A model generated the notes under the pieces. It was not told the DNA's origin and ran no database searches. It saw only the letters and a program-made list of their open reading frames with translations. The position numbers were made by a program, and so were the translations under genes. From an uncultured Eubacteriales bacterium (GTDB lineage Bacteria; Bacillota; Clostridia; Oscillospirales; CAG-272), in assembly GCA_934447715.1 (NCBI GenBank), contig CAKSER010000002.1:1-64000 (forward strand): a DNA stretch of 64,000 nucleotides, given 5' to 3'. Positions within the stretch are counted from its first letter, which is position 1; every line of letters starts with the position of its first letter. This document shows positions 7,370 to 16,248 of this stretch, piece by piece.

Positions 7370-8626
7370 TCAGAAAAGAATGACTAAGAACTGCGAAATA
7401 AGGACGACCGCAATCAGCGCAATCGGGTATGTAGCCGCATAAGCCGCAGCAACATCCTCGGTTCCGGCAACCCTGATAAGTGTTCCGAGCGCCGGTGTGC
7501 TTGTCATACCTCCGGTAATCGAGCCGAGGTTGTTAAGCAGGCTGAGCTTTAAAACATACTTTGCAAAAATGTATCCGATTATCATCGGTACAATCGTCAT
7601 GAAGATTCCGTAAATGAAGTATGTCAGGTGGAAGTACTTGACAAAGCTTGCGCCTCCCGCAATTCCGGCACCAATAAGGAAGAGCATCAGTCCGAGCTCT
7701 CTGAACACCTTAAGAGTAAAGTCGGAAGGAGTAACAGAAACCTTGCCGATATTTCCGAGGTATCCGAAAATCAAGCTTGTAAGCAGGCATCCGCCTGTTG
7801 TGGTAAGGCTGAAGCAGGTTCCGGAAAGACCGCTTGAGGTAAGCGGAATCTTGATTGCTCCGAGAAGCATTCCGATAGCGGATACTCCGAAGAACGGAAG
7901 AAATCCGAAATCGTCAAGCTTGAAGAGCTTGTCAAAGTCGATCTTCTTTGCCTTAACGTCGGAAGCTCCTGCAGCAAGCTCTCTTTCCTTTTTCATATCC
8001 GCTTTTGCAATCTTCGGAACGAGCTGAACGAAAAGAACAACGCCGATAACTCCGAAAATATATGCAATTCCGTGTCCGACGGATACAACATCCTCATACT
8101 GTGTTGCAACGGTCGCCTTTGCCGCGGAAAATGCCGGTGTGGAGGTCAGAGCTCCCGAAAGAAGGCCGACTACCATTGCGGTAAGCTCGTCGTTATTCAG
8201 ATTGCCCTGAAGACGTCCGATATAAATGCAGGCGATTGAAACAAGGCCTCCTGCAATTATTATTATAAGTCCGAGAAGAACATAGGATTTAAAGTTCTTC
8301 TTTAAATTCGAAAAGAATTTCGGTCCGGCAATAAAGCCTACTGCCGACACAAAAAGTGCAAGACCGATATTTTCGACAATTTTCAACGCGTTTTTCGTAT
8401 AATAAACGGCTTCTCCGCTTACAGCCGACACGCCTAGCTGCGCATTAAATTCGTTGTAGAAAAAGCATCCGAAAAGAAGAGCGACAATGAACACTCCCGC
8501 TGTTCCGAGCGATACTCCCTTTATCGTTATTCTTCCGAGTGCATAGCCCACCGCTGCAATTATAAATATGCAGAAGACCAGAAATGATATTCCTGTAATC
8601 GGGAGAACACCATTAAATAGATTCAT
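7370..8626 (-). CDS. AspT/YidE/YbjL-type exchanger, short form
   Basis: Integral membrane protein of 418 residues with roughly ten hydrophobic segments. It carries the two homologous halves of the aspartate-alanine exchanger family: GALTSTPAFSAAK in the first half and GGMTSTPALGTLI in the second, the TSTPA signature being diagnostic. Classic members are about 550 residues with two cytosolic RCK/TrkA-C domains in the middle; here they are replaced by a charged linker of about 45 residues (KADMKKERELAAG...). It is the last gene of the run, about 50 bases after the fumarate reductase flavoprotein, so exchange or export of a C4 acid or amino acid (succinate, fumarate, aspartate, malate) is plausible but inferred. 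Confidence 0.82.
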   Translation of the reverse strand: MNLFNGVLPITGISFLVFCIFIIAAVGYALGRITIKGVSLGTAGVFIVALLFGCFFYNEFNAQLGVSAVSGEAVYYTKNALKIVENIGLALFVSAVGFIAGPKFFSNLKKNFKSYVLLGLIIIIAGGLVSIACIYIGRLQGNLNNDELTAMVVGLLSGALTSTPAFSAAKATVATQYEDVVSVGHGIAYIFGVIGVVLFVQLVPKIAKADMKKERELAAGASDVKAKKIDFDKLFKLDDFGFLPFFGVSAIGMLLGAIKIPLTSSGLSGTCFSLTTTGGCLLTSLIFGYLGNIGKVSVTPSDFTLKVFRELGLMLFLIGAGIAGGASFVKYFHLTYFIYGIFMTIVPMIIGYIFAKYVLKLSLLNNLGSITGGMTSTPALGTLIRVAGTEDVAAAYAATYPIALIAVVLISQFLVILF

Positions 8627-8675
8627 TTACTAAATTCCTCAAAATTCCTTAGATTATCAGTTTTTTTACTGATTT

Positions 8676-10277
8676 TTATTTTGTCTTTCTTGCATAGTCC
8701 GGAAGAAGCTTCGGAGAAACGATATCCGACTTGATTCCTGCCTTCTTCATTTCCTCTGCAAATTTCTCGACATGAGCAAGCGACAGCTTACCGACAGTTG
8801 TTTCCTTTGCCTGCTTTGCCGCATTCTTTCCGGCAGATCTGCCGAAGACGATGATGTCAAGAAGCGAGTTGCCCATCAGTCTGTTTCTTCCGTGGATACC
8901 GCCGACTGCCTCTCCTGCAACAAACAGATTTTCAATATTTGTTGTCATTCCGTCGGCTCTGATATCAAGACCGCCGTTCTGATAGTGGAGAGTCGGGTAT
9001 ACAAGTATCGGCTCCTTGCGGATGTCGATTCCGTACTTTTCAAACATACGCATCATCGCAGGGATTCTCTTCTCGATTGTGCCTTCTCCGTTTTTAAGCT
9101 CGATCATCGGTGTATCGAGCCAAACTCCGGTACCCTCGCCTGTGCTTACGCCGTTGTTTCTCTCACCGCACTCGCGGATTATCGATGCAGCGGCAACGTC
9201 TCTTGTCTCAAGCGGATGCATAAATACCTCTCCGTTTGCATTTACAAGCTTCGCACCGAGAGATCGGACCTTTTCGGTAACAAGCGCACCGAAGATCTGC
9301 TCCGGGAAGGCTGCTCCTGTCGGATGGTACTGCAGAGTGTCCGCATAAAGAAGCTTTGCGCCTGCTCTGTATCCGAGCACAAGTCCGTCTGCCGTTGCTC
9401 CGTAGTGATTGGAGGTCGGGAAGCCCTGATAGTGCATTCTTCCGGCTCCGCCTGTCGCGATAATAACGGTTTTTGCTCTTGCAATCAGCTTTTCGCCGGT
9501 TTCCATGTTCAAAAGAACAGCTCCGGCAGCTTTTCCGTTTTCGTCAAGAATAAGTTCAATCGCAGATGTGAAATCAACAACATTGATCTGACGGTTAAGA
9601 ACCTCATCGCGAAGAGTTCTCATGATCTCTGCACCGGAATAGTCCTTTGCAGCGTGCATACGCTTTCTCGAGGTTCCGCCGCCGTGGGTGGTGATCATTG
9701 TTCCGTCCGGAGCCTTGTCAAATTCAACACCGAGCTCGCTGAGCCACTTGATTGCCTCGGGTGCCTCTGTTACAAGCCTGTAAAGCAGCTCCGGCTTTGC
9801 GGCAAAGTGTCCGCCGCCGAAAGCGTCGATATAGTGGATTGCAGGCGAATCGTTCGGCTTGTCTGCAGCCTGAATTCCGCCCTCTGCCATCATGGTATTT
9901 GCATCGCCGATGCGGAGCTTTGTAACAATCATTACATTTGCTCCTGCCTCGTTTGCCTCGATTGCGGCACTGGCTCCCGCTCCGCCGCCTCCGATAACAA
10001 GGACATCGACATCATAATCTATCTTGTCAAGATCAATCTCCTTGGGATCGATTCTGCTGTTTGCCTCAAGGATTGCGGCAAGCTCATGCGGAACCTTTTC
10101 TCCCTTGTTTGCACCGACACGGAGAATTTCAAATTCTTCCTTTTTGTAGTCGGGGTGATAGGTTGCAAGAAGGTTATCCTTTTCCTCTGCGGTCATTCTT
10201 CTCGGCTCAAGCGATGCATTAGCCTCTCTTGCCGCCTCAACCTTTTTGACCGATTCCAGCATTTCTCCGAAATACAT
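8676..10277 (-). CDS. Fumarate reductase-type flavoprotein subunit
   Basis: FAD subunit that would reduce fumarate to succinate. 533 residues. After an unusual leader of about 88 residues comes the Rossmann motif GGGGAG (96-101), then AEGGIQAA, HGGGTSRKRMHAA, the substrate loop HPTGA, RDVAAASI (position of the catalytic Arg of the family) and a C-terminal HGRNRLMGNSLLD. The residue matching the His that binds FAD covalently in membrane Frd/Sdh (SHTVAAEGG in E. coli) is Asn here (ANTMMAEGG), so FAD is probably non-covalent, as in soluble enzymes. L-aspartate oxidase is the main alternative, but the Fe-S partner gene 13 bases upstream favours fumarate reductase of the soluble TfrA kind. GGAGGGG precedes the start. 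Confidence 0.85.
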   Translation of the reverse strand: MYFGEMLESVKKVEAAREANASLEPRRMTAEEKDNLLATYHPDYKKEEFEILRVGANKGEKVPHELAAILEANSRIDPKEIDLDKIDYDVDVLVIGGGGAGASAAIEANEAGANVMIVTKLRIGDANTMMAEGGIQAADKPNDSPAIHYIDAFGGGHFAAKPELLYRLVTEAPEAIKWLSELGVEFDKAPDGTMITTHGGGTSRKRMHAAKDYSGAEIMRTLRDEVLNRQINVVDFTSAIELILDENGKAAGAVLLNMETGEKLIARAKTVIIATGGAGRMHYQGFPTSNHYGATADGLVLGYRAGAKLLYADTLQYHPTGAAFPEQIFGALVTEKVRSLGAKLVNANGEVFMHPLETRDVAAASIIRECGERNNGVSTGEGTGVWLDTPMIELKNGEGTIEKRIPAMMRMFEKYGIDIRKEPILVYPTLHYQNGGLDIRADGMTTNIENLFVAGEAVGGIHGRNRLMGNSLLDIIVFGRSAGKNAAKQAKETTVGKLSLAHVEKFAEEMKKAGIKSDIVSPKLLPDYARKTK

Positions 10278-10290
10278 ACAAAGCCCCTCC

Positions 10291-10968
10291 TTATTTCTCT
10301 ATCTCTCTGTTGTTGTAAAGCTCTTTGATCTCTTCGATCGGCTTCTGCATCAGGGACTCGAGCAGCTCCTTAAAGGTGCCGTCCTCGATTTCCTTTACCC
10401 TGTTTTCAAGATGCTCGCACTTCGGTGCAAGATACTTTCCGTTAAGACGTCTTGCAAGCAGAGCAACCTGCGGATGAGATATTCCGGCAGGACATCTTGA
10501 AGAGCAGACTCCGCACATAACGCAGTCAAACGACTCCTCTGCGCACTTTTCGTACTCACCCCTCTGAGCATATGCGATATACTGCATGACATTAAGTCCC
10601 TGGGTGCAGCTCTTTGTACAGGCATTGCAGCCGATGCAGGCATAGATTTCCGGATAAAGCTGCATCATTATCTGCTCTGTCGGCTTGACCTTTTCGATGT
10701 CATATACCTTCTTTACAAGCGGGAAGAACGGAAGTGTTGCAATATACATTCCCTCCTCGACCTTTGTCTGACAGGCAAGACATGTCATAAGCTCCTGCTT
10801 TCCTTTTATACGGTAGATGGTAGCGCAGGCGCCGCAGAAGCCGTTACGGCATCCGCAGCCTCTGATAAGCTGATAGCCTGCATATTCCATCGCCTTCATG
10901 ATCGTCAGATTTTCCGGCACCTCATACTTTTTGCCGAACAGAAATATGTTTACCATTTTGTTTTCCAT
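10291..10968 (-). CDS. Fumarate reductase-type iron-sulfur subunit
   Basis: 225 residues. An N-terminal plant-type [2Fe-2S] domain (RGCGCRNGFCGACATI, then CLAC) is followed by a dicluster domain with CIGCNACTKSC and CVMCGVCSSRCP, as in SdhB/FrdB and the N-terminal part of TfrB. It lacks the C-terminal CCG domain of methanogen TfrB; that function is present as separate hdrB. No membrane anchor gene (frdC/frdD) exists nearby, so the enzyme should be soluble. The start at 10968 has GGAGG five bases upstream; the earlier TTG at 10980 overlaps that site and is rejected. It links the flavoprotein to the Flx-Hdr proteins encoded upstream (inferred). Confidence 0.85.
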   Translation of the reverse strand: MENKMVNIFLFGKKYEVPENLTIMKAMEYAGYQLIRGCGCRNGFCGACATIYRIKGKQELMTCLACQTKVEEGMYIATLPFFPLVKKVYDIEKVKPTEQIMMQLYPEIYACIGCNACTKSCTQGLNVMQYIAYAQRGEYEKCAEESFDCVMCGVCSSRCPAGISHPQVALLARRLNGKYLAPKCEHLENRVKEIEDGTFKELLESLMQKPIEEIKELYNNREIEK

Positions 10969-10980
10969 ATGTTCCTCCAA

Positions 10981-11811
10981 TTAATACTCATCGGGAAGCT
11001 CATTCAGCTGATCAAAGCGGAATACCGGTCCGTCCTTGCAGATGTATTTGTTTGCAATATTGCATCTTCCGCATTTTCCGATACCGCATTTCATCTTCAT
11101 TTCAAGTGTTGTATAGATCTGGGTATCCTTAAATCCGAGTTCCTTTAAACCGGCAAGCGTGAATTTGATCATGATAGGCGGTCCGCACATAAGAACAGTC
11201 TTTTTAGTATCCGGATTAAGCTCCTTTACATAGTTCGGAACAAATCCGACATGACCGTCCCAGCCCTCCTGCTCTCTGTCGATTGTAAGGTTGACCTCAA
11301 CATTTTCGTCGTTCTGCCATTCGTTTATTATCTCCGCATAGTCGACGAGGTCATCCTTTGAGCGCGATCCGTAGATTATCTGTACAGAGCCGTAGTTTGC
11401 CCTGTTGTCTCTTACATAATTAATTACCGAGCGGAGCGGAGCAAGTCCGATTCCTCCGGCGATAAAGAGCAGATCCTTGTTTTTAAGATCGCTTTCTACA
11501 GGGAATCCGTTTCCGTACGGTCCTCTGATAGTGATATACTGTCCGACCTCCATCCTGTGAAGCCAATCGGTCAGGCATCCGCACTTTTTAATCGAGAATT
11601 CCAGATATTCGGTCTGTGTCGGAGATGAAGTGATAGAAAACAACGCCTCTCCGACGCCCGGGATCGACAGCATTGCGCACTGTCCCGGTATGTGAATAAA
11701 CGGCTTCTGTCCGTCGGGTGTTACAACCCTGAAGGTCTTTACGTCCGGTGTGTCCTGTCTTATATCAGTAACCATTCCCATCTTTGGGATAAGTGTCTCG
11801 TTATTATTCAT
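10981..11811 (-). CDS. FAD/NAD(P)H oxidoreductase, FlxA-like (DHODB type)
   Basis: 276 residues of the ferredoxin-reductase family that also contains dihydroorotate dehydrogenase electron-transfer subunits and sulfhydrogenase gamma. An FAD barrel (LFSITSSP) is followed by an NAD domain (FIAGGIGLAPLRS, later MCGPPIMI) and a C-terminal [2Fe-2S] site with Cys 242, 247, 250 and 258. In the FlxABCD-HdrABC complex described in Desulfovibrio, FlxA is the NADH entry point; the same is inferred here. Its start overlaps the end of the flxB-like gene by eight bases, indicating translational coupling. Confidence 0.86.
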   Translation of the reverse strand: MNNNETLIPKMGMVTDIRQDTPDVKTFRVVTPDGQKPFIHIPGQCAMLSIPGVGEALFSITSSPTQTEYLEFSIKKCGCLTDWLHRMEVGQYITIRGPYGNGFPVESDLKNKDLLFIAGGIGLAPLRSVINYVRDNRANYGSVQIIYGSRSKDDLVDYAEIINEWQNDENVEVNLTIDREQEGWDGHVGFVPNYVKELNPDTKKTVLMCGPPIMIKFTLAGLKELGFKDTQIYTTLEMKMKCGIGKCGRCNIANKYICKDGPVFRFDQLNELPDEY

Positions 11812-12832
11812 TTTCTTCCCCTCCGATTGCTTTGATCACCTTTACTATGTTAAGAGACTCGGGACACCTTTCAAGACATCTTCCGCATCCGACACAGCTG
11901 TAGCTTCCGTTGTTATTCATCGGGAAGTAAACAAGCTTGTGCATGAATCTCTGTCTGAATCTTTCAAGCTGAGTAAGTCTCGGCTGACCTGCGGACATCT
12001 TTGTAAAATCGGAATACATGCAGGAATCCCAGCAGCGGAAACGCATAATTCCGTGCCCGGTATCAAAATCCTTGATATCATAGCACTGGCAGGTCGGGCA
12101 GACAAACGTGCAGGTTCCGCATCCGAGGCAGGTTCTTGACATTTCCGCCCACTTGTCGGAATTGAACTTCTTCATCATGTTCTTTCCGTTAAAGCCTGTT
12201 GTATCAACAGAGGCAAGCGGAAGCTTTTTCATGATCTCGTTTGTTCTCTTCTTCTGCTCTTCAACCGGCGTAGGATCTGCCTCGCAGAGAAGCTCCTTTA
12301 CGCTCTCAAGAAGCGCCTTTCCCTTTTCGGTGTTTTCAGAAAGGAAAAGCTCACCGTTTTCAATATAGCAGGAAACATCACCCTTAGGATCAGTAGGATC
12401 GATTCCGAAGGTCTTGCAGAAGCAGGTCTCGCTCGGCCTTGTGCAGGCGAGAGTTACGATTGTTCCGTGCTCTCTGCGGTTTTTGTAGTAGCTGTCCTCC
12501 GGATTGTAAAGGAATACCATGTCAAGAAGCTCAAAGCTTCTCGCATCGCATGCGCGGACGCCGAAAAGGACAAAATCCTCTGTTTCTCTTCTCGGATCCT
12601 CAATTTCAATCTTCTTGCCCTCAACCTTGAAGTTGACAAGCGTTTCTGTCTGAGGGAAGAAGAAATCCTTTGCACTTTTTACCGTTTTCAGCTTTTCGGA
12701 GAGCTTTGCACCCTCATGATAAGGAGCAAATTCCGCCTCTCCGTCGGCTCTGTCCTGCGGAAAGAAAAGCTTCTGTTTTGCCGAAATTGCCGCAAAAAGC
12801 TCATCAATTCTGTCGCATGAAATCTTAAGCAT
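11804..12832 (-). CDS. 4Fe-4S dicluster protein, FlxB-like (sulfhydrogenase beta/AsrA family)
   Basis: 342 residues. The N-terminal domain contains VRACDARSFELLD and a Cys-rich CTRPSETCFC; the C-terminal half has two ferredoxin motifs, CLGCGTCTFVCPTCQC and CVGCGRCLERCP. This is the architecture of sulfhydrogenase beta, anaerobic sulfite reductase A and FlxB. It would carry electrons from the FlxA-like reductase towards HdrA. Start and upstream stop overlap by one base (TAATG), with GGAGGTAAAG as ribosome site. It shares the CDA/CDS motif and fold with the next gene upstream, so the two appear to be ancient paralogues. Confidence 0.85.
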   Translation of the reverse strand: MLKISCDRIDELFAAISAKQKLFFPQDRADGEAEFAPYHEGAKLSEKLKTVKSAKDFFFPQTETLVNFKVEGKKIEIEDPRRETEDFVLFGVRACDARSFELLDMVFLYNPEDSYYKNRREHGTIVTLACTRPSETCFCKTFGIDPTDPKGDVSCYIENGELFLSENTEKGKALLESVKELLCEADPTPVEEQKKRTNEIMKKLPLASVDTTGFNGKNMMKKFNSDKWAEMSRTCLGCGTCTFVCPTCQCYDIKDFDTGHGIMRFRCWDSCMYSDFTKMSAGQPRLTQLERFRQRFMHKLVYFPMNNNGSYSCVGCGRCLERCPESLNIVKVIKAIGGEENE

Positions 12833-13824
12833 TATTCTTTACCTCCCCTTTTTAGAGCATCCGTCGGGTCCGGATCGTCTGTTGTATAGGAGATAAGCGG
12901 AGATCTTGTTCCTGCCTTTTCTCCTGCCTGGTACTCGCCGTAAAGGGAGTTTATATCCTTAATAAACTTGCGGTTGAGAAGATGAAGCGGAATGTTCTGA
13001 GGACATACCCTTGAACATTCGCCGCAGTCGGTGCAGCGTCCTGCAACATGGAAGGCTCTTATAATGTGGAACATGTTTTCCTCAAACGATGTCTGAGCCG
13101 CTTTGTTTTCAACACCCGAATTCGGGTTGTCAAATACGCACTTTTCGCAGGTGCATGCAGGACATGCGTTTCTGCATGCGTTGCATCTTATGCACTTTGA
13201 AAGCTCGGATCTCCAGAACGCAAATCTCTCGTCCGGAGTCATGTTCTCGAGCTTTTCAACCATATCAAAGCGCTCAACGCCTGTCGGCTCTCCGTTTTCG
13301 CCGATCATCTCGTCAAACACCATTACCTCTCTGCTCTTGCAGGAAAGGCACCTGTCATCCATAATCTCATAAACCGGAAGCTTCATTTCTCCGTAAACCG
13401 TCTTGACATCATATTCAAGACCGTTTCTTTCAACCGAGATTATACCGTCCGCTCCCTTTGCTTTAAGCTTTAAGTAGCTTGCCTTGCCGTTGCAGGGAAC
13501 GCCGATTATGTAAATGTTGTCTCTTATAACCCTGTTCTCTGTCATAAGCTGATTCATGCTGAATGAATCGCACGGCTTTAAAAACACAAGGAGCTTTCCG
13601 CTCTTTCTGCTTTCCGAAACAAGAAATTTCGAAAGATTTGCTCCGCAGAAGTCGTTGTAGACAAATTCCTTTTCGATCTGCTCGGCAGATGTGAAAACGC
13701 TCGGAGAGATATCATAGCTTAACTCTCCGTTCTTCCATCCGATAACCCGGTCAACCTTTCCCGAGGTAAGATACTCAGATGCTTTTTCCTTCATTGTTTT
13801 CTCAATAGCTATCAGTTCTTGCAT
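12832..13824 (-). CDS. 4Fe-4S dicluster protein, FlxC-like
   Basis: 330 residues. The N-terminal part (LKPCDSFSMNQLM, IIGVPCNGK) resembles the FrhB/sulfhydrogenase beta fold. A single CLSC follows, then ferredoxin motifs CIRCNACRNACPACTCEKC and CTDCGECSRVCP. In Flx-Hdr clusters a second Fe-S protein of this kind (FlxC) sits between FlxB and FlxD, exactly as here. It overlaps flxD by 13 bases and flxB by one. Role as an electron conduit is inferred from family and position. GGAGGATTT precedes the ATG. Confidence 0.8.
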   Translation of the reverse strand: MQELIAIEKTMKEKASEYLTSGKVDRVIGWKNGELSYDISPSVFTSAEQIEKEFVYNDFCGANLSKFLVSESRKSGKLLVFLKPCDSFSMNQLMTENRVIRDNIYIIGVPCNGKASYLKLKAKGADGIISVERNGLEYDVKTVYGEMKLPVYEIMDDRCLSCKSREVMVFDEMIGENGEPTGVERFDMVEKLENMTPDERFAFWRSELSKCIRCNACRNACPACTCEKCVFDNPNSGVENKAAQTSFEENMFHIIRAFHVAGRCTDCGECSRVCPQNIPLHLLNRKFIKDINSLYGEYQAGEKAGTRSPLISYTTDDPDPTDALKRGGKE

Positions 13825-14252
13825 CTTAAATCCTCCAATCTCTTATTTTCACCGAGATCTGTTACCGTCTGTACAAAATCGTTCATAGTCTTTGCAAACT
13901 TTGCACCCTCTGCGGCAGAAACCCATTCAACCCTTGTTCTTTCCTTTTCGATACCGAGATACTCAAGCATCGAGAAAAGCAGGGTCATTCTTCTTCTTGC
14001 ATAATAGTTACCCGAGGTGTAGTGGCAGTCGCCGGGATGGCATCCGCAGAGTATTACTCCGTCCGCACCTCTCTGAAAGGCACGGAGAATAAACATCGGG
14101 TTGACTCTGCAGGAGCAGGGCACTCTGATAATCTTAACATCGGCAGGATAGTTCAGTCGGTTTGTACCGGCAAGATCCGCGCCGGCATAAGAACACCAGT
14201 TGCAGCAGAATGCTACTATCTTCGGCTTAAAAACTCCGTCAATCATCGGCAT
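13812..14252 (-). CDS. MvhD/FlxD-type [2Fe-2S] adaptor subunit
   Basis: 146 residues of the methyl-viologen hydrogenase delta family. Conserved cysteines include FCCNWCSYAGAD near the N-terminus, VPCSCRVNP and LCGCHPGDCHY. In methanogens MvhD connects the hydrogenase to HdrA; in FlxABCD-HdrABC it connects the NADH module to HdrA. No [NiFe] hydrogenase gene is present, so the NADH module is the only partner. The start overlaps the end of hdrA by ten bases, and GGAGGTGG precedes it. Confidence 0.93.
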   Translation of the reverse strand: MPMIDGVFKPKIVAFCCNWCSYAGADLAGTNRLNYPADVKIIRVPCSCRVNPMFILRAFQRGADGVILCGCHPGDCHYTSGNYYARRRMTLLFSMLEYLGIEKERTRVEWVSAAEGAKFAKTMNDFVQTVTDLGENKRLEDLRCKN

Positions 14253-16234
14253 ATCGCATCCACCTCCGCCATAATCTGTTTATTTGAGAATCCGCTCAGA
14301 TCCATTGCTCCCGACGGGCATGTAACAGTACATGCTCCGCAGCCCTGACATACGGCGGGATTGACCTTTGCCACACGTCTTACAAGCATTGTGCGATCCG
14401 GCATTCTGAATTCCTTTTCCTCATATGTAATTGCACCGTACGGACAAACCTTTTCACAGGAGGAGCATCCGTTGCAGAGCATTTCGTCCGAGTGAGCAAC
14501 ACACGGGTTGCAGGTCAGCTTGTTCTTGTTAAGAAGTCCGATGACCTTGGAAGCAGCGGCGCTTGCCTGAGCTACCGTCTCCGGTATGTCCTTCGGTCCC
14601 TGGCACATTCCGGAAAGGAAAATTCCGGCTGTCGGGCTTTCTACAGGACGAAGCTTCGGATGAGCCTCTGTAAAGAAATCGTTTGTATCCATGCTTGCAG
14701 TCAGCTTTGTTGCAAGCGGTCTTGCACTCTTGTCCGGCTCTACAGCACTTGCAAGAACTACAAGATCGGCATCAATATGCAACTGCTCGCCCATGATAAG
14801 ATCGGATGCGCGAACCTCCAGCTTTCCGTCAGCCTTAGGCGATACCTTTCCGACCGATCCCTTTATATAGTGAACGCCGTACTGCTCAACTGCGCGGCGG
14901 TAGAATTCATCAAAGTTCTTTCCGGGGGTTCTTACGTCAATATAGAAGACATAAACCTCTGTGTCCGGATATTTTTCCCTTATAAGCATTGCATGCTTTG
15001 CGGTATACATGCAGCATACCTTGGAGCAATAGGGCTTGCCCTTGCCGTCCTCGCATCTTGAGCCTACGCACTGTACGAAGACAATCGTGTGCGGATGCTC
15101 TCCGTCGGACGGACGAAGAAGCGTTCCCTTTGTCGGTCCTGCTGCATTCATCAGTCTTTCGAGCTCGAGCGATGTAACGACATCCGGGCTTTCAGAATAT
15201 GCATACTCACCGTACTTTGTCGGCTTGATCTGCTCAAATCCGGTCGCAACAACAATTGCACCGTATTCTCTTTCGACAATCTGATCTACCTGCTTGTAGT
15301 CGATTGCTCCTGCAGTACAAACCTTTGAGCACACACCGCATTTTCCGGTCTTGAGCATCGTGCAGTAGTCTGCATCGATAGTTGCCTTCTTCGGCACAGC
15401 CTGTGCAAACGGGATGTATATTGCTCTTCTTGTATCGAAGCCCATGTTGAACTCGTTCGGAACCTTCTTCTGCGGACATTTTTCGGTGCAAAGACCGCAT
15501 CCGGTACACTTGGTTTCGTCAACATAACGGGCTTTCTTTCTGATCTTGACACTGAAGTTTCCGACAAAGCCGCTTACATCCTCAACCTCGCTGTATGCAA
15601 AGATGTTGATCTTCTCGTGCTGAGAGCAGTCAACCATCTTCGGCGTCAGTATGCACGCTGCACAGTCGAGTGTCGGGAAGGTCTTGTCGATCTGCGCCAT
15701 CTTTCCGCCGATTGTCGGCTTCTTTTCGACGATGTCGACCTCAAAGCCCGCATCGGCAATATCAAGCGCCGTCTGAATTCCGGCAATTCCTCCGCCGATG
15801 ACAAGCGCCCTCTTTACAACCGGGCTTTCTCCGGCAATAAGCGGCGAGTTTAAGTGAACCTTTGCAATCGCCGTTCTTCCGAGGATGATCGCCTTCTCTG
15901 TCGCCTTCTGCATGTCCTTGTGTATCCAGGAGCACTGCTCTCTGATGTTGGCAATCTCAACCATGTACGGGTTGAGCCCTGCCGAGCTGCAGGTCTTTCT
16001 GAAGGTCGCCTCGTGCATTCTCGGTGAGCATGAGCAGATAACAACGCCGCTTAGCTGATGTTCCTTTATTGCATTCTTAATAAGCTCCTGACCTGCCTCC
16101 GAGCACATGTACTGGTATTCGGTGGAGAAAACCACGCCCTGTTCGTGTGAAAGTGCTTCGGCAACAGCCTTAACGTCAACGGTTCCGGCAATGTTGGTTC
16201 CGCAATGACATACAAATACTCCGATTCTCTGCAT
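14243..16234 (-). CDS. hdrA: HdrA-type flavin electron-bifurcating subunit
   Basis: 663 residues; the bifurcating FAD protein of heterodisulfide reductase-type complexes. The N-terminal domain has VCHCGTNI and CSCSPRMHE, then the FAD Rossmann motif VIGGGIAGIQTA, the inserted Cys region TLDCAACILTP, and ferredoxin motifs CTGCGLCTEKCP and CGVCSKVC. Two C-terminal clusters follow (CNGCSSCEKVCP and CQGCGACTVTCP). All expected cluster sites look intact. By family knowledge it splits electron pairs between a low-potential ferredoxin and HdrBC. It lies 15 bases after hdrC, with AAGGGGGAG as ribosome site. Confidence 0.94.
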   Translation of the reverse strand: MQRIGVFVCHCGTNIAGTVDVKAVAEALSHEQGVVFSTEYQYMCSEAGQELIKNAIKEHQLSGVVICSCSPRMHEATFRKTCSSAGLNPYMVEIANIREQCSWIHKDMQKATEKAIILGRTAIAKVHLNSPLIAGESPVVKRALVIGGGIAGIQTALDIADAGFEVDIVEKKPTIGGKMAQIDKTFPTLDCAACILTPKMVDCSQHEKINIFAYSEVEDVSGFVGNFSVKIRKKARYVDETKCTGCGLCTEKCPQKKVPNEFNMGFDTRRAIYIPFAQAVPKKATIDADYCTMLKTGKCGVCSKVCTAGAIDYKQVDQIVEREYGAIVVATGFEQIKPTKYGEYAYSESPDVVTSLELERLMNAAGPTKGTLLRPSDGEHPHTIVFVQCVGSRCEDGKGKPYCSKVCCMYTAKHAMLIREKYPDTEVYVFYIDVRTPGKNFDEFYRRAVEQYGVHYIKGSVGKVSPKADGKLEVRASDLIMGEQLHIDADLVVLASAVEPDKSARPLATKLTASMDTNDFFTEAHPKLRPVESPTAGIFLSGMCQGPKDIPETVAQASAAASKVIGLLNKNKLTCNPCVAHSDEMLCNGCSSCEKVCPYGAITYEEKEFRMPDRTMLVRRVAKVNPAVCQGCGACTVTCPSGAMDLSGFSNKQIMAEVDAICR

Positions 16235-16248
16235 AAATTCTCTCCCCC

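Noticed and set aside
8676..10277. L-aspartate oxidase (NadB) for the flavoprotein
   Set aside because: The SRKRMHAA stretch recalls NadB, but the adjacent FrdB-type subunit and absence of nadA/nadC argue for fumarate reductase.
8772..10328. A 518-residue plus-strand open frame opposite the fumarate reductase flavoprotein
   Set aside because: It is a mirror of codon bias in the real gene; Cys/Ser/Arg-rich and without any domain.
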